Source of the DNA: Deltaproteobacteria bacterium RIFCSPLOWO2_02_FULL_57_26
GTDB lineage: Bacteria; Desulfobacterota; Binatia; UBA9968
Length of the DNA stretch: 22,468 nucleotides
Assembly (NCBI GenBank): GCA_001798455.1
Contig: MGSI01000116.1
Span: forward strand, 1 to 22,468
Direction of reading: 5' to 3'
Under the pieces are notes generated by a model that saw only the letters and a list, made by a program, of their open reading frames with translations, was not told where the DNA came from and did no database searches. The position numbers and the translations under genes are program-made. How positions within the stretch are numbered: position 1 is the first letter of the stretch; each line of letters begins with the position of its first letter. This document shows positions 15,834 to 22,468 of the stretch, piece after piece.

Positions 15834-16874
15834 ATGCAAAAGATAACGGCCTCACTGGCCGGCCTGTTCGTTTCGCTGTCTCTATTGGGCTTCACCGCCA
15901 CGCAGGTTTCGGCCGCCGCTGTCGAGCGACTGGTTGAAGCAGCCAAAAGCGAAGGGGTGATCGAGTTTTATGCCCCGTCAACGCTTGGGCCGAAAGGCGC
16001 CCAAGAGCTCGCCGAGGTTTTCAACAAAAAATATGGCCTCACCACAAAGGTGAATTTCTTCCCTGCCGGACAGATGGCCAGAGACGTGAGCAAGATCGTG
16101 GGGCAGGCAGCCTCAGGCGTCCCGCCGGAATGGGATCTGGCGGTGGTCACCGACGCACACCACGCCACGTTATGGCTCAAGAAGCTCCATCAGACCTTCG
16201 ACTACGCCAGCCTGGGAGTTGACTCCAGGGCGATAGATTACGATAAAGGAACGATCACCATAGCCAGCCAGATCGTTCTCCCGGCATACAACACAAAGGT
16301 ATTGCCGCCTGCGGACGTGCCCAAGAGCTGGGAAGACCTTCTCGACTCGAAGTGGAAAGGGGGAAAGCTAGGCGTGCCCGACTCGACTCACCACTTGGCT
16401 CGGCTGGCTACCGGCGCGTGGGGCGAGAAGAAAACACTTGAGTTTGTGAAAGCCCTGGCCATGCAGCAGCCGATGCTCGGGCCCCTTGGCACGCTTACCA
16501 GTCGACTCCAGCTGGGTGAAATCCTTATTGCTGTCACCCTCCATGATGGCTTTATCAACAGGGCGAAAAAGGCCGGCGCTCCTCTGGAGTTCGCCAAAGA
16601 CATCGAGCCCGTCATTTCGCCTGCCTTACAGGTCGGCCTGCTCAAAGGCGCGCGCCATCCGAATGCTGGGTATCTTTTCGCAGCCTTCCTTATGACCCCC
16701 GAGGCCCAAGTCATCTGGGAAAAGTACACCGGTCAGGGATCCGCCTTCGTTCCCGGGACCTCCGCCTATAACTTTTTCAAAGGAAGGAAAGTCCTGTACA
16801 TGACGCAGGATCAAGCTACGGTGGTGGACAGGCTCGCGAGAGAGTACGGTAGAATCCTTGGATTCGGTAATTGA
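15834..16874 (+). CDS. ABC transporter periplasmic substrate-binding protein (Fe3+/putrescine-type fold), first copy
   Basis: A 346-residue extracellular solute-binding protein. I start at ATG 15834, because GGAGGAAAGG directly precedes it and a signal peptide begins there (MQKI, hydrophobic core, cleavage near VSA at residue 27). The longer open frame upstream runs through the promoter region and shows no protein-like features. The mature part has the two-lobe layout of the family: VEAAKSEGVIEFYAPS at the start, VPKSWEDLLDSKWKGGKLGVPD near the hinge, and HPNAGYLFAAFLMTPEAQ toward the end. These features are shared by iron, polyamine and many uncharacterised organic-acid receptors, so the ligand is not identified. 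It is the first gene of the plus operon and overlaps no neighbour; the acyl-CoA dehydrogenase ATG follows 40 bases after its stop. Confidence 0.9.
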   Translation: MQKITASLAGLFVSLSLLGFTATQVSAAAVERLVEAAKSEGVIEFYAPSTLGPKGAQELAEVFNKKYGLTTKVNFFPAGQMARDVSKIVGQAASGVPPEWDLAVVTDAHHATLWLKKLHQTFDYASLGVDSRAIDYDKGTITIASQIVLPAYNTKVLPPADVPKSWEDLLDSKWKGGKLGVPDSTHHLARLATGAWGEKKTLEFVKALAMQQPMLGPLGTLTSRLQLGEILIAVTLHDGFINRAKKAGAPLEFAKDIEPVISPALQVGLLKGARHPNAGYLFAAFLMTPEAQVIWEKYTGQGSAFVPGTSAYNFFKGRKVLYMTQDQATVVDRLAREYGRILGFGN

Positions 16875-16914
16875 CCGGGAAGCAGGATCTGTTCCAAAGA
16901 AAGCGGAGGCAGAC

Positions 16915-18114
16915 ATGATTGATTTCGATTTGACCGATGAGCAGAAAGCCTTGCAGAAGATGGCCAGGGATTTTGCCGAGAGGGAGATCCGGCCCATCGC
17001 TGAGAAGCTGGATCGGTCGGAGAACCTCTTGCAGGACTTTCCATGGGACATGCTCAAGAAAGCGTCGAAGCTGGGGCTGCGCACCGTAGCCTTACCGAAA
17101 GAGTATGGAGGGCCAGGCTTCGACTTTCGCACCTGGGTCGTGCTGATCGACGAGCTGGCCTACTGTGACATCTCCTGCTCCAAAATTATAACTCAATCCT
17201 GGAGAGGCGCGCACCGAATCGCACACCAAGGAACCAAGGAGCAAAAGGACCGGTTCCTCTCCGCCTTCCGAGACGATGACACATACCTACTTTCAGGTGC
17301 GCGAACCGAGCCGAATGCGGGCTCAGATACCCATCTTCCTTACGATGTCCCCGAAGCCGGAATCATGCTCTCAGCCAAGCGCGAGGGAAACTATTACGTG
17401 CTCAACGGTCGGAAGCATTTCATCTCCATGGCTCCCGTGGCCAAGTTGGTGACGGTGACGGCTCGCACGGATAAGACTCTGCCTCCGTCCAGGGGCTGCA
17501 GCGCTTTCCTCGTCCCTACAGGCACGCCGGGTTTCAGGATAGCCTCCATCCAGGACAAAGTAGGCTACCGCTTCGATGTTCAGGGAGAACTCGACTTCGA
17601 CAATGCGAAAGTGCCGGTCGAAAACTTGTTGGGAGGAAAGGAAGGACCGGCTGGCCCCGAAGGGCCTGCCGGCAGGGTGGAACTGTGTGCCCAAGCTATG
17701 GGTCTCAGTCGCGCCGCGCTTGACGCGGCTATAAAGTACGCCAATGAGAGAATCCAGGGGGGCAGACCGATCATCCAGCATCAAGCCGTGGCCATGATGC
17801 TCGCCGAGATGTATCAAATCCTGCAGGCTGGCAGAACCCTCCTCTGGCGCATGGCCTGGGCCGCTGATCACGGGCAGGATGACCCTGCCCTGGTGATGGC
17901 GACCAAGAGCTTTTGCACGGAAGCCGCCCTGAAAATCTCTCTGACTGCTATGGAGGTTTTTGGAGGTAGTGGAGTGATGCGAGAGATGCCGGTTCAGAAA
18001 TACGTTCGGGATGCCATGGTCCTCCAGCATTTGGAGGACACCCAACAGATCTCCCGGATCAAGATCGGCCAGGTGCTGGAATCCCGGATCAAAGAGGGAA
18101 GGCTCTCCAGGTAA
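16915..18114 (+). CDS. Acyl-CoA dehydrogenase family flavoprotein
   Basis: A 399-residue acyl-CoA dehydrogenase. It oxidises an acyl-CoA thioester to the 2,3-enoyl-CoA with FAD, passing electrons to ETF. ATG 16915 is preferred (CGGAGG, 5-base spacer, and the usual opening MIDFDLTDEQKAL); the frame extends upstream but overlaps the previous gene. Visible marks are RTEPNAGSD (flavin site, residues 130-138), NGRKHFIS (164-171), QGGRPIIQHQAVAMMLAEM (281-299) and FGGSGVMREMPVQKYVRDA. The likely catalytic base is Glu374 in LEDTQQI, at the position of the medium-chain enzyme glutamate in YEGT. Residues 240-254 (GGKEGPAGPEGPAGR) are an unusual collagen-like GPx run where relatives carry a GEEGKGF-type segment. 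It lies between transporter genes, so its substrate may be the CoA ester of the imported compound. Confidence 0.92.
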   Translation: MIDFDLTDEQKALQKMARDFAEREIRPIAEKLDRSENLLQDFPWDMLKKASKLGLRTVALPKEYGGPGFDFRTWVVLIDELAYCDISCSKIITQSWRGAHRIAHQGTKEQKDRFLSAFRDDDTYLLSGARTEPNAGSDTHLPYDVPEAGIMLSAKREGNYYVLNGRKHFISMAPVAKLVTVTARTDKTLPPSRGCSAFLVPTGTPGFRIASIQDKVGYRFDVQGELDFDNAKVPVENLLGGKEGPAGPEGPAGRVELCAQAMGLSRAALDAAIKYANERIQGGRPIIQHQAVAMMLAEMYQILQAGRTLLWRMAWAADHGQDDPALVMATKSFCTEAALKISLTAMEVFGGSGVMREMPVQKYVRDAMVLQHLEDTQQISRIKIGQVLESRIKEGRLSR

Positions 18115-18167
18115 AGCAGATTTTCTTTATCTTTTCCCGCCACTCTTGTCTGCCCGACGCCTGTCTT

Positions 18168-18191
18168 GGGAGGAAGCACGTGAATCGATAA
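18168..18191 (+). promoter_or_regulatory. Strong ribosome site followed by a three-codon ORF, in frame with the permease
   Basis: GGGAGG (18168-18173), a 6-base spacer and GTG (18180) make a textbook start, but translation would stop after GTG-AAT-CGA at TAA (18189-18191). The permease start GTG at 18222 is exactly 14 codons downstream in the same frame, behind a weaker GAGGG. Either this is a minimal leader ORF, or a nonsense change has shortened the permease N-terminus. Confidence 0.4.
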
Positions 18192-18221
18192 ACCCGCAAA
18201 CGCCATAGCAGAGGGCCCGCA

Positions 18222-19964
18222 GTGCGAATTCGAACCAGGCTAAAATCCTTTTTCCCTCGCCTCCTAAGACCTGAAATGGTGCTTTTTGCGATAGGCATAT
18301 CGGTCTCTGTCCTGATATGTGGCCTGATTGCTGTGGTCATCTGGGCGACCTTTTTGAAGGGTCTGCCAGGGGTTGATGCCCACTTTTCCTTGGTCAACTA
18401 CGCCGAGGTTCTTTTCGACCCGATCACCTGGGGGGCGGGGCTCAACACGCTTTCACTTGGCGTGTGGACGGTGCTGGTCAACCTTTTCTTCGCGGTTCCG
18501 ATGGCCTGGTTGATTCACCGCACCAATACCCCGTTTAAGAATTTCTTCCTTACCCTGATGTTCCTTCACATCCTCTTGCCGGGGTTTCTCAAGGTCATGG
18601 GCTGGATCATGTTGGCGAGCCCTGAAATCGGCCTCGTCAATCAGTTGCTCAGAACTTTCATCCCGGTCGAGACGGGACCTTTGAGCATCTATAACGTGTT
18701 CTCCATGGGCTTCCTTCAGGGCTTGATCCTGACCCCGACGATGTTTTTCATGATATCCGGACCGCTCCTGGCGGTTGACCCGTCTTTTGAGGAGTGTGCC
18801 GAGGTGGTTGGTGCCACAAGGCTCCGAAGCCTTCGCTTCGTCACTTTCCCTCTGGTGAAGCCCGCCATAGTTTCCGCGATCATCTACAATTTCATGACGG
18901 CAGTCTCCATGTACGAGGTGGCAGCCCTGCTGGGAGGGGCTCATAACATCCATGTCTTCAGTACCCTCATGTTTTACTCCTTCAGCAGAGACATAGGGCT
19001 TCCCCAGTACGGAATCGCAGGAGTCTACGGCGTGATCCTTCTGATACCGACGCTGATCGCTTTGAAGGTTTATCAAAGCATGCTTCAGTCCGGCTACCGT
19101 TACGCCACCGTCACCGGAAAAGGTTATAAGCAAAAGCTCATAGACCTCGGGCGGTGGAAGTGGGCGGGAGCGGGCTTTATCGGGGTGTATTTCCTGTTGG
19201 ATATTTTTTTGCCCTTTTTGGCGGTGGCGTGGAGTTCTCTCATACCCCGCCTCCGCCTACCCACCAGAGCGGCCCTGGCAACCGTAACCGCAGATGGTTA
19301 CCGTTCCGCGGCCGTTCTGATATCCGAAGGAGGAGTTTTTGTAAATACCCTCGAACTCGTCGCCTCCGTGGGCATAGCCGTCATGTTGATAAGCCTGGCC
19401 ATCTCCTGGATCGTTGTCCGAAGCGATTTGCCCGGAAGGTACGCGATCGATACGATTTCCATGTTGCCCCACGCGGTGCCGACGGTAGCCTTTGCGTTCG
19501 CTGTCACCTTCGTAGGGCTGTTGCTAGTCCGCAGAATACCTTTCTACGGCAGCCTTGCCTCTATCATCCTCGCCCACACCATGGCCTATACCGCCTTCGG
19601 TACCAGATCGATGAATGCGTCTCTGGTTCAAATTCACCGAGATTTGGAGGACGCCGTGCAAGTATGCGGGGGCTCCCGAGTCGTGGCGCTGAGAAAGGTC
19701 CTTGTCCCCCTTCTGATTCCAACTTTGTTCTTTACTACGATCTGGGTGACGCTTCTCTCCTATCGCGAGGTCACGATGGCGTTGTTTCTTCAGACCCCCA
19801 AAAACATCATTTTAGCGACCACGATATGGAGCCGGTGGCTGAGCGGCGATTCGATCACCGCGGCGGCCCTCGGAGTGATCATGACAATTTCTATGGGGGT
19901 TGTCATCAGTATAGCGTTGCGGCTCTTTCCCAGCATTTTCATCAGCCGAATGGGGACACGTTGA
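18222..19964 (+). CDS. ABC transporter permease, fused two-domain (FbpB-type)
   Basis: A 580-residue inner-membrane protein made of two BPD_transp_1 permease domains in one chain, as in iron(III)/sulfate/polyamine-like importers. About a dozen hydrophobic segments can be seen. The cytoplasmic EAA loops that contact the ATPase occur once in each half: residues about 190-217 (EECAEVVGATRLRSLRFV) and about 476-503 (LEDAVQVCGGSRVVALRKV). The second-half ending SGDSITAAALGVIM is typical of the family. The start is GTG 18222 with GAGGG six bases before; ATG 18276 would also leave the first membrane helix intact. There is a 107-base gap after the acyl-CoA dehydrogenase. One fused permease serves with one ATPase downstream, so the two binding proteins in the operon probably share it. 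Confidence 0.93.
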   Translation: MRIRTRLKSFFPRLLRPEMVLFAIGISVSVLICGLIAVVIWATFLKGLPGVDAHFSLVNYAEVLFDPITWGAGLNTLSLGVWTVLVNLFFAVPMAWLIHRTNTPFKNFFLTLMFLHILLPGFLKVMGWIMLASPEIGLVNQLLRTFIPVETGPLSIYNVFSMGFLQGLILTPTMFFMISGPLLAVDPSFEECAEVVGATRLRSLRFVTFPLVKPAIVSAIIYNFMTAVSMYEVAALLGGAHNIHVFSTLMFYSFSRDIGLPQYGIAGVYGVILLIPTLIALKVYQSMLQSGYRYATVTGKGYKQKLIDLGRWKWAGAGFIGVYFLLDIFLPFLAVAWSSLIPRLRLPTRAALATVTADGYRSAAVLISEGGVFVNTLELVASVGIAVMLISLAISWIVVRSDLPGRYAIDTISMLPHAVPTVAFAFAVTFVGLLLVRRIPFYGSLASIILAHTMAYTAFGTRSMNASLVQIHRDLEDAVQVCGGSRVVALRKVLVPLLIPTLFFTTIWVTLLSYREVTMALFLQTPKNIILATTIWSRWLSGDSITAAALGVIMTISMGVVISIALRLFPSIFISRMGTR

Positions 19965-19989
19965 TTGATTTTATCACAAGGAGGGGAAA

Positions 19990-21093
19990 ATGGAATCAAA
20001 GAAATATGGCGTGACGGCTCTGCTCTTAGGAGCGGGCATTTTCTTTTTGACCTGCGCCACGCAGGTTAAGGCCGCTGACGGAGACGCCCTATCTCGGGTT
20101 GTCGAAGGCGCGAAGAAGGAGGGCACAGTCAATCTGCAGATCTCGCCCAGCAGTCATACGGTAAAATCCATGAAGCGCCTGAGCCGGGAGATCAATAAAA
20201 AATACGGGGTAGACCTGGATATTCAATTCGCCCCCACCGTGCGGATGGCGGTCGATTTGTCAAAGGCGCTCATGGAACACAAACTCGGGGCTCGTCCTAC
20301 CTATGACCTCATGTCTTTGAGTGTTCCCAATATCGTGCGGGGCATCGAGGCCGGTATTTACGAAAAGGTCGACTGGCAACCTCTACTCGACAAAGCGACC
20401 CCACCGGAAATTATCCTCGGAAAGCCCGGAACCCGATACCATGGCTATGGCCTCATTAGCTACACGGCGCATAGAGGCTTGATGTACAATCCCAAGAGAA
20501 TTCCCTCCGATAGAGTTCCGAAGACTTTGGCGGAACTCGCCGATCCCAGGTGGAAGGGGAAAATAGGGGTCCACAATTACCCCAGGGTTTGGGCCGAGGT
20601 TGCCTTCATCCAGGGCAAGGAGAAGACCTTCGCCGAACTTCGAGCGATCGCGAAGAACAGGCCCATACAGGGGAGCTACGAGGATCAGCAAAAACGTTAT
20701 CTCCTCGAGGAAATCTGGCTGGCCCACTCAGGCAGTCAGTACTTCCAAGAAGCGAAGATGAAGGGCATGCCGGCGGAGTGGCAGAGCCTGGAACTTTCCG
20801 ACATAGCGGATTACGTCGTAGCGGTTCGAACAGGGGCCCAGCATCCCAACGCCGCGAGACTGGTCGCCCTGTATCTTGCCAGCCCGGAGGGGTCCAAACT
20901 TCACCTGGAGGAGGCTGGCGCCGGGAATCTTCATTATCCAGGGAATTATGAGAACAGCATTGCGGTGCAAGATAAGAGGCAGGGAATTCCCGTAGCCACG
21001 TGGGACTATGCGGGACGCATGGAATTCGTTCTGTCCAAGCAGGCCGATCAGTGGGAGAAGGAGATAGAGCGAATTTTCAAGACGGGAGAATAG
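19990..21093 (+). CDS. ABC transporter periplasmic substrate-binding protein, second copy
   Basis: A 367-residue extracellular solute-binding protein. ATG 19990 follows AGGAGGGGAAA, an ideal ribosome site, 25 bases after the permease stop. A signal peptide covers residues 1-28 (hydrophobic core LLLGAGIFFL, cleavage near VKA/AD). A Cys at residue 22 lies in LTCA, which does not fit a standard lipobox, so it is probably soluble in the periplasm. The mature start LSRVVEGAKKEGTVNLQISPS resembles the first binding protein, and VPKTLAELADPRWKGKIGV matches its VPKSWEDLLDSKWKGGKLGV hinge, so the two are distant paralogues. The HPNAARLVALYLASPEGSK segment near the end is also shared. Ligand unknown; two diverged receptors suggest the importer accepts two compounds. 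Confidence 0.92.
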   Translation: MESKKYGVTALLLGAGIFFLTCATQVKAADGDALSRVVEGAKKEGTVNLQISPSSHTVKSMKRLSREINKKYGVDLDIQFAPTVRMAVDLSKALMEHKLGARPTYDLMSLSVPNIVRGIEAGIYEKVDWQPLLDKATPPEIILGKPGTRYHGYGLISYTAHRGLMYNPKRIPSDRVPKTLAELADPRWKGKIGVHNYPRVWAEVAFIQGKEKTFAELRAIAKNRPIQGSYEDQQKRYLLEEIWLAHSGSQYFQEAKMKGMPAEWQSLELSDIADYVVAVRTGAQHPNAARLVALYLASPEGSKLHLEEAGAGNLHYPGNYENSIAVQDKRQGIPVATWDYAGRMEFVLSKQADQWEKEIERIFKTGE

Positions 21094-21101
21094 TAAGAGG
21101 C

Positions 21102-22205
21102 GTGCTGCGCGTAGAAAATTTAACAAAATCCTTTCTCATGTCGGACGGAACGGTGGCGGCAGTCCGGGGAGTCAGTTTTGAAATCCCCGAAGGCGCCTTC
21201 TTGACCTTGCTTGGCCCGTCTGGCTGCGGGAAGACGACTACGCTGCGGTGCGTGGCGGGGTTGGAAGCTCCGGACAGTGGGGAAATACACATCGGGGAAC
21301 GGCTGGTTTTTTCGGGGAGTCAGGGGGTGGCAGTTCCGGCGTACAAGCGCGGCGTCGGTATGGTATTCCAGTCTTACGCCATCTGGCCTCACATGACGGT
21401 CTTCGAAAACGTCGCCTTCCCGCTGGTACATGGCGGATTCCGGGTACCAAGGTCGCAAGTCAAAGAGAGGGTGAGAAAGGCACTGGAACTTATAGGTCTG
21501 GCGGAACTGGGGAGTAGACCGGCGCCTTTGCTGAGCGGGGGGCAGCAGCAACGCGTGTCCCTGGCGCGGGCATTGGTCTACGAACCGAGGCTTCTGCTCT
21601 TAGATGAACCCCTTAGCAATCTCGACGCAAAGTTACGTGAAGAGATGCGCTTGGAGTTACGGGAGCTCATTGACAGACTTAAGATTTCCACGCTCTACGT
21701 GACTCATGACCAGGAGGAGGCCCTTGTCCTTTCAGACCGCATTGCCGTGATGCGTGACGGTCAGATTTTGCAGGAAGGCAGTCCGCGCGAAATTTACCTT
21801 GATCCGCTCAACCCTTTTGTTGCCAGTTTTGTCGGCAAAGCAAACTTCGTTGATGGCTCGGTGGAGGGACAGAAGGACGAGCGCGGAGGTATCGCGATAC
21901 GGACATCTCTGGGCCAACTCATCTGCGCTCCCCGCCTGGATCTGACCATCGGGGAGCAGGTCTCTGTCGTCTTCCGCCCTGAAGATGTTCATGTCCGAAC
22001 CGATTCCAGTGGGCATGACAGGAACACGTTTCCCGGTGTAGTCGAGCGCGTGATTTTTGTCGGAAATAAGATTCTGTGTGAGATTCGGGTGGGCAGCGTT
22101 CTGGTACAGAGCGAGATCAATGCCCGCTTTAAGCTCCAGCAGGGGGGCAAAGTAACTGTGGAAATCTCGCCGGAATGTATCGGGGTTATACGGCATAAAC
22201 AGTGA
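21102..22205 (+). CDS. ABC transporter ATP-binding protein (Fe3+/putrescine-type, with TOBE domain)
   Basis: A 367-residue ATPase that powers the permease above. I take GTG 21102 as the start: it opens LRVENLTKSF, the usual N-terminus, 8 bases after the binding-protein stop. The open frame extends further upstream but only inside the previous gene. The ribosome site is poor (AAGAGG one base before GTG, GGGAG further away), so coupling to the preceding gene is likely. All nucleotide-binding motifs are intact: Walker A GPSGCGKTT (38-46), Q-loop Gln90 (FQSYAIWPHMT), signature LSGGQQQR (144-151), Walker B LLLLDEP (164-170) with Glu169, D-loop SNLD and switch His202 (VTHDQEEA). After about residue 235 comes the TOBE-type regulatory domain (VVFRPEDVHV). 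It belongs to the CUT1/Fe3+ importer class. Confidence 0.94.
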   Translation: MLRVENLTKSFLMSDGTVAAVRGVSFEIPEGAFLTLLGPSGCGKTTTLRCVAGLEAPDSGEIHIGERLVFSGSQGVAVPAYKRGVGMVFQSYAIWPHMTVFENVAFPLVHGGFRVPRSQVKERVRKALELIGLAELGSRPAPLLSGGQQQRVSLARALVYEPRLLLLDEPLSNLDAKLREEMRLELRELIDRLKISTLYVTHDQEEALVLSDRIAVMRDGQILQEGSPREIYLDPLNPFVASFVGKANFVDGSVEGQKDERGGIAIRTSLGQLICAPRLDLTIGEQVSVVFRPEDVHVRTDSSGHDRNTFPGVVERVIFVGNKILCEIRVGSVLVQSEINARFKLQQGGKVTVEISPECIGVIRHKQ

Positions 22206-22216
22206 GGTGGTAAGCG

Positions 22217-22462
22217 ATGGCTAGAATCGGTGTCATCCCTGGGGACGGTATTGCGAACGAGGTCATCCCGGAGGCCGTAAAGGTCCTGCGGGCCGTCGAC
22301 GACCTCTTCCAAATAAAGCTGGAGTTCGAGTTCTTCGACTTTGGCGCCGAGCGGTATTTGCGGACAGGCCAGGCCGTTCCCGACGATATCGACCGCTTCT
22401 TCGTCGAACTGCCCAGTCGTTTTGACTGTGTCCTGTTCGGTGCGGGAGTTCCGCTTGACTGA
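22217..22462 (+). CDS. N-terminal fragment of an isocitrate/isopropylmalate/tartrate dehydrogenase-like gene
   Basis: It starts at ATG 22217 with GAGGTGG seven bases upstream, 11 bases after the ATPase stop. The first residues, ARIGVIPGDGIANEVIPEAV, are the standard opening of the NAD-dependent beta-decarboxylating dehydrogenase family, and FGAERYLRTGQAVPDD and FDCVLFGAG continue the match. Family members are about 350 residues, but here TGA (22460-22462) ends the frame after 81 codons, exactly where relatives carry a GA(V/L)GxP loop. Six bases later the window ends. It may be a truncated or frameshifted gene, or a base error near a contig edge. If intact elsewhere, the enzyme would oxidise a malate-like hydroxy acid made from the imported substrate. 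Confidence 0.7.
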   Translation: MARIGVIPGDGIANEVIPEAVKVLRAVDDLFQIKLEFEFFDFGAERYLRTGQAVPDDIDRFFVELPSRFDCVLFGAGVPLD

Positions 22463-22468
22463 GGAACT

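Noticed and set aside
15834..22205. Naming the ABC genes as an iron(III) importer (fbpABC)
   Set aside because: Fold and arrangement fit, but I could not identify iron-ligand residues, and the operon carries catabolic enzymes, so the ligand is left open.

Overview
The window holds two divergent, densely packed gene clusters that meet at a 465-base intergenic region (15369-15833). Base composition is moderately GC-rich. Periplasmic binding proteins with Sec signal peptides indicate a Gram-negative bacterium. This mix of tandem HyuA/HyuB genes, TAXI binding proteins, a UbiD decarboxylase and a Fe3+/putrescine-type ABC importer is a style I associate with uncultured soil or subsurface lineages (Binatota, Rokubacteria, Tectomicrobia or deltaproteobacterial relatives). 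That placement is an inference; no rRNA or taxonomic marker is present. I saw no tRNA, rRNA, CRISPR array, IS element or phage gene.

Minus-strand cluster (15368 down past base 1), in transcription order: UbiD-family decarboxylase; HyuB; HyuA; HyuB; TAXI binding protein; HyuA; HyuB; TAXI; HyuB; TAXI (cut by the window edge). It reads as a repeated HyuA-HyuB-TAXI cassette, with an extra HyuB between UbiD and the first cassette and an extra HyuB-TAXI pair at the far end. That gives four HyuB, two HyuA and three TAXI genes. HyuA/HyuB proteins form ATP-dependent amidohydrolases (hydantoinase, oxoprolinase, caprolactamase) or carboxylases (acetone, acetophenone). TAXI proteins are the periplasmic receptors of one TRAP transporter class, but no TRAP membrane subunit lies in the window. 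A plausible reading is capture of related compounds by dedicated receptors, ATP-driven ring or amide opening (or carboxylation) by matched HyuAB pairs, and decarboxylation by UbiD. The substrates cannot be read from the sequence.

Plus-strand cluster (15834 to the right edge): an ABC substrate-binding protein, an acyl-CoA dehydrogenase, a fused two-domain ABC permease, a second substrate-binding protein, an ABC ATPase, and the N-terminal part of an isopropylmalate/tartrate dehydrogenase-like gene that meets a stop codon after 81 codons at the window end. Together they look like an importer for an organic substrate plus enzymes that oxidise it.

Regulation: the shared intergenic region carries a near-perfect sigma-54 (-24/-12) promoter facing the ABC operon, a weaker sigma-54-like match facing the UbiD/Hyu operon, two adjacent palindromes and a cluster of CGTAAGG-like heptamers. 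Inside the minus operon, a perfect 14-base palindrome precedes one hyuA, and hairpins sit at or just after the stop codon of two hyuB genes that precede a TAXI gene.
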